From Bacteroidales bacterium (lineage in GTDB: Bacteria > Bacteroidota > Bacteroidia > Bacteroidales > UBA12077): DNA of 8,454 nucleotides. Position 1 is the first letter of the stretch, and each line of letters starts with the position of its first letter. The stretch lies in contig DAOWML010000077.1 of assembly GCA_030643125.1 (NCBI GenBank), positions 1 through 8,454 on the forward strand. The letters are read 5' to 3'. Of the stretch, positions 1-5,589 are shown piece after piece. The position numbers were made by a program, and so were the translations under genes. Under the pieces are notes generated by a model. That model searched no databases. It was not told the DNA's origin and worked only from the letters and a program-made list of their open reading frames with translations.

Positions 1-765
1 CCTTATGTTTTAGGTATAAGTGCAGGTGCAAGTTTAGGAGTTGCACTGCTGGTTATGGGGATTTCTACTTTTACGCTTGTAAGCCAAATTGGAGTTTTAG
101 GAAACTGGACAATTGTTATTGCTGCATGGCTAGGCTCAGGTTTAATTCTATTTCTGATATTAGCTATATCTGCACGAGTTAAGGATATTATGACCATACT
201 AATTCTTGGAATTATGTTTGGAAGTGCAACAGCAGCTATTGTAAATATTTTGCAATATTTTAGTAATGAATCCATGTTGAAAGTGTTTATTGTTTGGACA
301 ATGGGTAGCTTGGGAGGTGTATCATTAGCGCAACTGAAAGTTTTAATTCCAAGTGTGGTAATAGGTTTATTAATTACTTTCATGTTAATAAAGATATTAA
401 ATGCAATGCTGGTTGGAGAAAATTATGCTAAAAGCATGGGATTAAATATTCGTTTGTCGAGATTTTTAATCTTTTTTAGTACAAGCTTGCTTGCAGGTAG
501 TATAACTGCTTTTTGTGGGCCAATTGGTTTTATTGGAATAGCTGTTCCACACATTACGCGAATAATTTTCAAAACTGCAAATCATAAAACATTATTGCCT
601 GGAACAATGATTATAGGTGGTATAGTGTTATTATTAAGTGATATTATTTCGCAAGTACCCGGACAGGAAAAAACATTACCAATAAATTCAATAACCGCTT
701 TGGTAGGAATCCCTATTGTAATCTGGATTATAATTAGAAATCAAAAATTATCGTCGGTATCATAA
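1..765 (+). CDS. FecCD/BtuC-family ABC transporter permease, 3' part
   Basis: This is the inner-membrane permease of an importer for cobalamin, heme or a ferric siderophore. The frame is open from base 1, starting PYVLGISAGASLG, a conserved early FecCD motif, so the true start lies upstream. There are 254 residues here against about 330-350 in the family, so roughly 80-90 are missing. Hydrophobic helices fill the chain. Family landmarks are GENYAKSMG (139-147), the cytoplasmic loop that couples to the ATPase, GPIGFIGIAVPH (173-184), and LPINSITALVGIP (226-238) near the C-terminus. The ATPase gene begins 5 nt after the stop, so the two are surely co-transcribed. No substrate-binding protein is visible; it may lie upstream. 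The substrate cannot be told from the sequence. The family call is firm. Confidence 0.93.
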   Translation, partial: PYVLGISAGASLGVALLVMGISTFTLVSQIGVLGNWTIVIAAWLGSGLILFLILAISARVKDIMTILILGIMFGSATAAIVNILQYFSNESMLKVFIVWTMGSLGGVSLAQLKVLIPSVVIGLLITFMLIKILNAMLVGENYAKSMGLNIRLSRFLIFFSTSLLAGSITAFCGPIGFIGIAVPHITRIIFKTANHKTLLPGTMIIGGIVLLLSDIISQVPGQEKTLPINSITALVGIPIVIWIIIRNQKLSSVS

Positions 766-770
766 ATAAT

Positions 771-1793
771 ATGCAAAGCCAGGATAACATATTGAAAATA
801 AATAATCTTGAAATTGGATATCCTTCTAAAAAGGGAGTGAATAATATCCTTTTTAAAGACATCAACTTATCTGGTAACTCTGGCGAACTTATTGCTCTTG
901 TTGGCAAGAACGGAATAGGTAAAAGCACTCTTTTAAGAAATATTACGGGCTTACAACAATCGATTAAGGGTGAGATTTATTTTTTTGATAAATCAAAAGA
1001 AAAATTTAGCAGAACCGAATTTGCCAGAATGGTAAGTTTCGTTTCAACGGAAATTGTAAATGTTAGTAATTTAAGTGTTTTTGATTTAGTTTCATTAGGC
1101 CGATTTCCACATACGAATTGGTTTGGTAAATTACAATCGGGCGATATAATTAAATCAACACGAGCACTTGAGATGGTTGGAATGAATGATTTTGCCCGAA
1201 AAAATATCAATGAAATTAGTGATGGTGAACGACAAAGGGTTATGATTGCTCGTACTCTGGCTCAGGATACTAAGATTATTGTTTTGGATGAACCTACAGC
1301 TTTTCTTGATTTACCCAATAAATATGAGATAATTCATTTGCTGAATAAACTGTCGAAACAAGAGAAAAAAACCGTAATTTTTTCAACTCATGATTTAAAT
1401 ATTGCAATACAGGAAGCAGATAAGGTTTGGATTATGCTTGATGATGAAATTGTTGATGGTGCACCGGAAGACCTTATCCTAAATGAAACTTTCAACAAGA
1501 TTTTTGAAAAATCAAATCTTAATTTTGATAAGGTAAAAGGCGATTTTCGAATGCATAGAAAACATACTGAAAAGATTGGATTAATCGGAGATGGCATATA
1601 TTATAATTGGACAAAAAAGGCTCTTGAACGATTAAACTTTTCAGTTGATAAAGGAAATGAAGTAATACAGTATGTAAAAATTGAAACTAGGAATAATTCT
1701 TGTAAGTGGATATTAATGAAAGATAAAAACAAACATGAATTTGATTCGATTTATAAATTATCTTTATATTTGAAAGCACAAACTAAATTCTAG
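771..1793 (+). CDS. ABC transporter ATPase (FecE/BtuD type) with C-terminal extension
   Basis: This cytoplasmic ATPase powers the permease encoded just upstream. It has 340 residues, against about 250-270 for FecE/BtuD. Visible motifs are Walker A GKNGIGKST (45-53), signature ISDGERQ (149-155, usually LSGGERQ), Walker B with catalytic Glu IIVLDEP (169-175), D-loop FLDLPNK, and the H-loop His207 in STHD. The Q-loop region reads FVSTEIVNV (90-98), with no Gln at the usual place; from memory, T-E at this position is common in Bacteroidota homologues. Residues from about 256 to 340 form an extension with no ABC motifs; it contains GLIGDGIYYNWTKKALERL and a short alpha/beta-looking tail. The ATG follows the permease stop by 5 nt and has no Shine-Dalgarno. 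Substrate is unknown: cobalamin, heme or siderophore. Confidence 0.93.
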   Translation: MQSQDNILKINNLEIGYPSKKGVNNILFKDINLSGNSGELIALVGKNGIGKSTLLRNITGLQQSIKGEIYFFDKSKEKFSRTEFARMVSFVSTEIVNVSNLSVFDLVSLGRFPHTNWFGKLQSGDIIKSTRALEMVGMNDFARKNINEISDGERQRVMIARTLAQDTKIIVLDEPTAFLDLPNKYEIIHLLNKLSKQEKKTVIFSTHDLNIAIQEADKVWIMLDDEIVDGAPEDLILNETFNKIFEKSNLNFDKVKGDFRMHRKHTEKIGLIGDGIYYNWTKKALERLNFSVDKGNEVIQYVKIETRNNSCKWILMKDKNKHEFDSIYKLSLYLKAQTKF

Positions 1794-1798
1794 AAAAT

Positions 1799-2011
1799 AT
1801 GAAAGGCTTAAAGAAAGTTACCTCGTACATTTTAATAACTTTTGTTTTATTAATTACAGTTATTTCTCTTTTAGGAATTTGGGAAATAATATCTCTTGAA
1901 GATGTAATGCGAAAGATATTTACATCACTGTTTATAATATTTGTAGCCTCTGTAATTGTATTATTTATTTTCTCGGTTATAATACGTGATTCAAGCGACG
2001 ATAAAAATTAA
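1799..2011 (+). CDS. small two-helix membrane protein, unknown function
   Basis: I do not recognise this 70-residue protein. It has a basic N-terminus (MKGLKK), a hydrophobic helix at about residues 8-30, a short linker with charged residues (SLEDVMRK), a second hydrophobic helix at about 40-62, and a polar tail ending RDSSDDKN. This predicts a two-helix inner-membrane hairpin, with both ends cytoplasmic by the positive-inside rule. It starts 5 nt after the ATPase stop, the same spacing as permease to ATPase, so it is most likely the last gene of the transporter operon. It could be an accessory subunit or an unrelated passenger. The coding call rests on the tight spacing and membrane-protein pattern, not on homology. 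Confidence 0.7.
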   Translation: MKGLKKVTSYILITFVLLITVISLLGIWEIISLEDVMRKIFTSLFIIFVASVIVLFIFSVIIRDSSDDKN

Positions 2012-2070
2012 TATGATACTACCAAGAATTTAATGGGTAATATTGGGTAATATATAAATGCATAAATGAT

Positions 2071-2106
2071 AAAATGATTGAATGATAAAATGATTGAATG
2101 ATAAAA
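2071..2106. repeat. 16-bp tandem direct repeat, 2.25 perfect copies
   Basis: The unit AAAATGATTGAATGAT occupies 2071-2086 and 2087-2102, followed by AAAA. A diverged copy (12 of 16 bases) precedes it at 2055-2070. It is noncoding and lies between convergent genes. Confidence 0.9.
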
Positions 2107-2120
2107 CGAAATAACAAAAA

Positions 2121-2135
2121 CCAGCCAACGGCAGG
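2121..2135. repeat. small GC-rich imperfect hairpin
   Basis: CCaGCC-AAC-GGCaGG forms two 2-3 bp GC stems around one A/A mismatch, with a 3-nt loop. It resembles the CCTGC...GCAGG palindrome at 7461-7480, so both may belong to one dispersed palindrome family. That link is inference. Confidence 0.45.
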
Positions 2136-2150
2136 TAAGTAATGACAAAT

Positions 2151-2166
2151 CCCGATAGCTGTCGGG
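2151..2166. repeat. 16-bp palindrome CCCGATAGCTGTCGGG
   Basis: All eight positions pair, one as a T-G wobble. It is GC-rich in an AT-rich gap. It is followed by A residues on the plus strand, not T, so it is a poor intrinsic terminator in either direction. From memory, the near-identical CCCGATAGCTATCGGG is frequent between genes in Bacteroidota; this could not be checked here. Confidence 0.65.
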
Positions 2167-2279
2167 AAAAAATTCATTGTACAGAAAATAATATTTGATC
2201 ATTTATGCATTTAATCATTTAAATTAAAATAAAACAGTAGAACCATTTATATAAGAAGTAAAAGCGAGTAATAGCAAGG

Positions 2280-3728
2280 CTAATTGCGCTCTTTTTCAAT
2301 TTCTTCAGCTATATCTTTTTTCCCCAGTTCAATTTCTAGTATATTTTTTAACGTTTCATGGCCAATTCTTTTTGCAATTATCTTCTTGTTTTCATCAAGC
2401 AAGTAAATCGTTGGGGTGCTGTAGATATTATAAAAGAACCTGAAATTTGTAAGATTATAAGGATCCCAAACATTATTCCAGTCATCAAAACCATTTTTGT
2501 GGATATATTCAGACCATTCTTCTTTATCGCCTTGGGTATACACGGCAAATACATCAAATTCATCCCTGCTAAATTCCTGGTATAATTCGTGTACTTTAGG
2601 AGTAACTTTTTTACAGTGGCCACAATGAGGCTCATAGAAATAGACCAAAATAAATTTAGAATTTATTTCTTGTAAACGGGCATATCCTTCTGTTAAAGTC
2701 TCCATCTTAAGGTCCTGGGCTATATTTCCAACTAAGTTGAAACGCAATTTTGCAACCTGTTCTTTTAGTTTTTGTGTGGTTTCATCATCTAACCAGTCAA
2801 CTTTGCCCGATAAATAATATGTTTCCGCAACGTGAACGAATACTTTATCCATTCCCATTATATTGCTTTTTTGAAATGTATTTATAAAATACCTGATAAT
2901 ATATTGAAACATTTCTTCATCGGTTTCTGCTTGTGTGGCAACAATATCAATATATCTGTTAAGTGTATCAGGATTCTGAATTAATACTTTTGTAAAGAAT
3001 GTTTCCAGTTTATTATGAAAAATAGGAGTTCTTAAAAATCTTTTATCTGAAAAATCGATATTATCCAGGTAATGCTGGCGGTTGTAATTATATGAATGAA
3101 ACCATCTTACTGAATCTTTGTTTTGAATAGAATCTGGAATTTCAATTTCCGGAATTTCCGGATTTTTCATTGCTTGTATAATAACGCCCAAAAGAGTTCC
3201 TTCATTTTCTGATATTGTTATATTCCAATAATCTTTTACTTCAGCAGATAATCCTTTAAGTTGATCTTTTAGTATTTGTGTCGAATCCGAGTTTTCATCC
3301 AGTACTTTTAATCTGTTTTGAATTTTACTTGATTCAGCGTTTTTATCAATCATGTATTGCTGGAACTCTTTGAATGCTGAATTTTCTTCTGATCCTTTTA
3401 TTTTTAAATTCTTAATTAAATTATCTGTTGATGTTTCAATAGAAAATTCCTGATCTTCTCCAACCAAAATATCAAAATAATTTTTTGATGGTAAAACAAT
3501 GATATAAACTCCCTGGTTTAGTAAACTATCTCCACGAAAAGAGCCTTTCCCGTTGTCATCAAGCTTAATGGTGTCTTTTACATAAGTTTTATCACCATAG
3601 TAATATCCCAGGTAAATTTTAGTATTTTTTAAATCATTTATTTTAATATTAATCTTGTACGATTGAGAAAATCCCTTTGTTATAAATAATGTTGATAAAA
3701 GAATGATTAAAATGTACTTAAATTTCAT
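2280..3728 (-). CDS. secreted thioredoxin-like protein (DUF4369/DUF5106/TlpA type)
   Basis: This is a probable periplasmic or membrane-attached thiol-disulfide protein of 482 residues. I start it at ATG 3728, giving MKFKYILIILLSTLFITKG, a signal peptide with likely cleavage near residues 19-22. The longer frame needs a TTG start and adds 11 polar residues ahead of the signal. The region after the signal (about 23-110) is beta-rich and DUF4369-like; 115-345 is helical and DUF5106-like. The C-terminal thioredoxin fold is at about 355-470, with FYEPHCGHCKK (CGHC at 369-372) and the cis-proline in STPTIYLLD (Pro439). CGHC is the motif of eukaryotic protein disulfide isomerase and would suit an oxidising or isomerising role, but the redox direction cannot be read from sequence. 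It is transcribed alone, divergent from the glycosyltransferase. The fold call is firm; the domain names are from recall. Confidence 0.88.
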   Translation of the reverse strand: MKFKYILIILLSTLFITKGFSQSYKINIKINDLKNTKIYLGYYYGDKTYVKDTIKLDDNGKGSFRGDSLLNQGVYIIVLPSKNYFDILVGEDQEFSIETSTDNLIKNLKIKGSEENSAFKEFQQYMIDKNAESSKIQNRLKVLDENSDSTQILKDQLKGLSAEVKDYWNITISENEGTLLGVIIQAMKNPEIPEIEIPDSIQNKDSVRWFHSYNYNRQHYLDNIDFSDKRFLRTPIFHNKLETFFTKVLIQNPDTLNRYIDIVATQAETDEEMFQYIIRYFINTFQKSNIMGMDKVFVHVAETYYLSGKVDWLDDETTQKLKEQVAKLRFNLVGNIAQDLKMETLTEGYARLQEINSKFILVYFYEPHCGHCKKVTPKVHELYQEFSRDEFDVFAVYTQGDKEEWSEYIHKNGFDDWNNVWDPYNLTNFRFFYNIYSTPTIYLLDENKKIIAKRIGHETLKNILEIELGKKDIAEEIEKERN

Positions 3729-3793
3729 ATTTTTAGATTTTGAACGTTTAAGAAAGGACAAATATATCTATAATTTGTTTTTCTTTGATATCC

Positions 3794-3810
3794 ATTGATA
3801 AATTATCAAT
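3794..3810. promoter_or_regulatory. perfect 8-1-8 palindrome abutting the glycosyltransferase start
   Basis: ATTGATAA-A-TTATCAAT ends at the base before the ATG at 3811. It could be an operator in the divergent 82-bp gap, or an mRNA hairpin at the start codon. The 7-1-7 geometry recalls Fur/PerR/Zur boxes, but the sequence does not match their consensus. In AT-rich DNA chance cannot be excluded. Confidence 0.4.
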
Positions 3811-4701
3811 ATGATTTCCATATTAATACCTGTATTTAACAATAATATAACGGATTTAGTTCACGATTTGTATAAACAGATGGAAGTAGTTTCTGTTAAA
3901 ACAGAAATAATTATTGTTGATGATGCATCTGAAAGTGAGAACTTAGAAAACAGTAAACTATCTGCACTAAAAAATGTAAAATATGAGAGGCTAATAAAAA
4001 ATATCGGTAGGTCTAAAATTAGAAATCATTTGGCTTCCCTGGCTAATTTCGATTATTTGTTATTTATCGATTGCGATGCAAAAGTTATTAATAATAAATT
4101 TATTATTAATTACGTAGATTGTATTAAGAATAACAGGGAAGTAGTTTGTGGTGGTTTGGTATATGAAAACAAAAAACCACAGAATCATAAATTATATTTT
4201 CGTTGGTATTATGGAATAAAAAGGGAATATAGAACTATTGATAAAAGAATTAAAAAACCGTTTAAATCCTTTTCCTCGTTTAATTTTTTAATTAAAAAAG
4301 ATGTTTTCCAACAAATTAAATTTGATGAGGAAATTCTAAATTATGGTCACGAGGATACTCTGTTAGGATTAGAGTTACAAAAACAAACTATAGAAATTTA
4401 TCACATAGATAACCCTTTACTTCATGATGGATTGGAAGATGCCGGGCAATTTATTAGTAAAACGAATCAATCAGTAAAAAACTTAAAATACCTTGTTAAA
4501 AACTATCCTAAATTACAATCCTTAACTTATACCATAAAATTAATTAAGTACGTTCAATTTATTAAAAAAATAAAGTTAGCGTGGCTTTTTAAATTATTCT
4601 ACAATATACTTGGTAATGTATTTATAAAGAATTTACTATCTAAACATCCTTCACTGTATATTTTTGATTTTTATAAGATTTGCTACTATTTTTCATTATA
4701 A
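3811..4701 (+). CDS. family 2 glycosyltransferase
   Basis: This GT-A fold enzyme transfers a sugar from a nucleotide-sugar donor, probably to a surface glycan or lipid at the cytoplasmic membrane face. It has 296 residues. Visible motifs are the N-terminal ISILIPVFN (2-10), IIIVDDAS (33-40), NIGRSKIRN (64-72), the metal-binding DxD in FIDCDA (D87, D89), and NYGHEDTLLGLEL (177-189), which resembles the acceptor-side ED motif of the galactosyltransferase C-terminal region. HDG (205-207) follows. The C-terminal 70 residues are rich in Lys and aromatics (KYVQFIKKIKLAWLFKLF) and may attach to the membrane. It looks more AT-rich than its neighbours by eye. It stands alone, with no other glycan gene in the window. 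Donor and acceptor are unknown. Confidence 0.9.
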   Translation: MISILIPVFNNNITDLVHDLYKQMEVVSVKTEIIIVDDASESENLENSKLSALKNVKYERLIKNIGRSKIRNHLASLANFDYLLFIDCDAKVINNKFIINYVDCIKNNREVVCGGLVYENKKPQNHKLYFRWYYGIKREYRTIDKRIKKPFKSFSSFNFLIKKDVFQQIKFDEEILNYGHEDTLLGLELQKQTIEIYHIDNPLLHDGLEDAGQFISKTNQSVKNLKYLVKNYPKLQSLTYTIKLIKYVQFIKKIKLAWLFKLFYNILGNVFIKNLLSKHPSLYIFDFYKICYYFSL

Positions 4702-4753
4702 CATTTATTTACGCAGCACAAGGTTATTTTTCGCGTCTTTATATCGATTAAAA

Positions 4754-4780
4754 TTGTAACACAAATCTCTCTCGTTCGTC
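4754..4780 (+). promoter_or_regulatory. possible ECF-sigma-type promoter
   Basis: TTGTAAC (4754-4760) and CGTC (4777-4780) are separated by 16 nt. This is the AAC / CGTC pattern and spacing seen for many extracytoplasmic-function sigma factors. No TAnnTTTG box is found between 4702 and the start at 4823. Transcription would begin near 4786, giving a leader of about 37 nt. This is prediction from pattern only. Confidence 0.45.
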
Positions 4781-4810
4781 ATATTAATGAACAAATAAAT
4801 AAAATACGCT

Positions 4811-4815
4811 GGAGG
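4811..4815 (+). promoter_or_regulatory. strong Shine-Dalgarno GGAGG
   Basis: GGAGG lies 7 nt before the ATG at 4823. The other starts in this window have A/T-rich leaders without such a site, as is usual in Bacteroidota. It fixes the start codon and sets this gene apart. Confidence 0.8.
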
Positions 4816-4822
4816 CTGCGAT

Positions 4823-5299
4823 ATGAAAAATTTACTTCTCACATTAAAAACTTTAGCTGCCTTATTACTTTTAATAACTTTTTATGGCAGTTTGTATTCC
4901 CAAAATGTAATCTCTTCGGTAAATGTAAGTGATAATGCTGCTGTAGTAGGCAAGCTACTTACAAATAATACATCAGGCTCAATAATTTTAGATAAAGATT
5001 CAGAAAATTGGATGTCCAATAAAAATTATCTGGATATTAACTCATCAAGTTTCAATTATAAGGTAATGATTGTATTTAATGAGAAAATTTATGAAAACGA
5101 CAAAGAAATTGAAAACTGGATGCTGGAGGAATCAGAATGGATTCTTTCTAAAAGTGATTTAGATAATACAGTTGAAGAATTAAATTTAATTGAAGATTGG
5201 ATGCTTAATGATGATTTCTGGAAAATTAACGATGATGTAGACAGAAACACTATCGAAGATTGGATGCTAGATGATAAATTTTGGCTTATGGTTAAATAA
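4823..5299 (+). CDS. small secreted acidic protein with E-x-W-M repeats
   Basis: I recognise no characterised family. The protein has 158 residues. Residues 1-26 form a signal peptide: MKNLLLTLKT, a Leu/Ala-rich core, then YGSLYSQ, so it is exported. A low-complexity Ser/Asn/Val stretch follows (28-58). Four related motifs then occur: SENWMSNKNYL (60-70), IENWMLEESEW (96-106), IEDWMLNDDFW (123-133) and IEDWMLDDKFW (144-154), with the spacing shrinking from 36 to 27 to 21 residues. The linkers are rich in Asp, Glu and Asn, and the protein ends soon after the last repeat. There is no cysteine, no lipobox and no C-terminal sorting domain. I recall similar short secreted proteins with E-x-W-M repeats in other Bacteroidota, but no function. 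It has its own predicted promoter, a strong Shine-Dalgarno and a terminator, so it is monocistronic. Function is unknown. Confidence 0.85.
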   Translation: MKNLLLTLKTLAALLLLITFYGSLYSQNVISSVNVSDNAAVVGKLLTNNTSGSIILDKDSENWMSNKNYLDINSSSFNYKVMIVFNEKIYENDKEIENWMLEESEWILSKSDLDNTVEELNLIEDWMLNDDFWKINDDVDRNTIEDWMLDDKFWLMVK

Positions 5300-5322
5300 A
5301 TGAAATTGAATCTAAGGTAAAG

Positions 5323-5388
5323 CCTTGTGAAGGAGGATTAAAAATACTTTCCTGTCCTTCGTATTCATATTTTCCCAATTATGAAGGG
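5323..5388 (+). other. 3' untranslated region with alternative hairpins
   Basis: After the E-x-W-M gene, GAAGGA (5329-5334) can pair with TCCTTC (5355-5360), extended by GGA (5335-5337) with TCC (5350-5352) across a bulge. The same CCTTC (5356-5360) can instead pair with GAAGG (5383-5387). The two structures exclude each other and sit just before a terminator. GAAGGAGG at 5329-5336 looks like a Shine-Dalgarno, but no ATG follows at a suitable distance. The region may be a structured 3' end, or the pairing may be accidental. Confidence 0.35.
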
Positions 5389-5394
5389 TAGTTT

Positions 5395-5421
5395 AGACCT
5401 GGCTTTGGCCAGGTCTTTTTT
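5395..5421 (+). terminator. intrinsic terminator
   Basis: A perfect 9-bp stem AGACCTGGC (5395-5403) with GCCAGGTCT (5408-5416) closes a TTTG loop. A run of six T (5416-5421) begins at the stem's last base. It ends the transcript of the E-x-W-M gene about 95 nt after its stop and insulates argS from it. Confidence 0.9.
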
Positions 5422-5438
5422 ATTGTACTGGTTTTGCG

Positions 5439-5470
5439 ACTCTGTCAGGGTTTTAAACCCCTGACAGAGT
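5439..5470. repeat. 32-nt nearly perfect palindrome
   Basis: The left arm starts ACTCTGTCAGGG (5439-5450) and the right arm ends CCCTGACAGAGT (5459-5470). The central eight bases pair partly, so the 16-nt arms differ at one position. No T-run follows on the plus strand (TAGTAAGTAA) and none is evident on the minus strand, and an intrinsic terminator already lies 18 nt upstream. A dispersed palindromic repeat fits better than a second terminator. I recall similar CTGTCAGG...CCTGACAG palindromes in other Bacteroidota intergenic regions. Confidence 0.75.
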
Positions 5471-5504
5471 TAGTAAGTAAAACATCAGAAGTCTGCCTAA
5501 TAAA

Positions 5505-5536
5505 TTTGTATTATGTATAATTTGAGCTTACCTTTG
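5505..5536 (+). promoter_or_regulatory. Bacteroidota primary-sigma promoter of argS
   Basis: TTTG (5505-5508), a 20-nt spacer, and TACCTTTG (5529-5536) match the Bacteroidota -33 TTTG / -7 TAnnTTTG consensus exactly. Transcription should begin around 5542, leaving a leader of about 45-50 nt before the ATG at 5590. Confidence 0.75.
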
Positions 5537-5589
5537 TGCGCTGAATTTTCAGGTAATACAACACTAAAATATAAGGGTTATTTTATATC

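Larger units (their letters stand above)
2055..2213. repeat. intergenic composite repeat bounded by 16-bp inverted repeats
   Basis: This fills most of the 268-bp gap between two convergent genes; I see no gene in it. The ends are perfect 16-bp inverted repeats, TAAATGCATAAATGAT (2055-2070) and its reverse complement (2198-2213). Inside lie a 16-bp tandem repeat and two small hairpins, listed separately. AAATGATT and its complement also recur (2072-2079, 2088-2095, 2213-2220). It resembles a small non-autonomous repeat unit. No transposase, target duplication or U-tract terminator is evident. Confidence 0.6.

Noticed and set aside
2008..2202. Minus-strand open frame of 64 codons across the repeat region
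   Set aside because: It is made of translated repeats and palindromes, with no coding character.
2055..2213. CRISPR array
   Set aside because: The repeats are tandem with no spacers, are only 16 bp long, and no cas gene is nearby.
3729..3761. Upstream TTG start for the thioredoxin-like gene
   Set aside because: It adds 11 polar and basic residues ahead of an otherwise ideal signal peptide; the ATG at 3728 fits better.
3759..3766. TATATTTG on the minus strand, an exact -7 box upstream of the thioredoxin-like gene
   Set aside because: No TTG-like -33 element lies 19-21 nt upstream of it, so only half a promoter is present. It may still be the real promoter.
4087..4110. Perfect 24-nt A/T-only palindrome inside the glycosyltransferase gene
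   Set aside because: It encodes an ordinary V-I-N-N-K-F-I-I-N stretch and is easily produced by AT-rich codons; no regulatory context.
5300..5320. Six-codon ATG frame abutting the stop of the E-x-W-M gene
   Set aside because: Too short to support, and no ribosome-binding site of its own.
5344..5391. 15-codon open frame from ATA, 7 nt after GGAGG
   Set aside because: ATA is not a credible start codon and the peptide shows no recognisable feature.
5439..5470. T-box or other aminoacyl-tRNA-responsive leader for argS
   Set aside because: The palindrome lies upstream of the predicted argS promoter, and the 45-50 nt leader is too short for a T-box.
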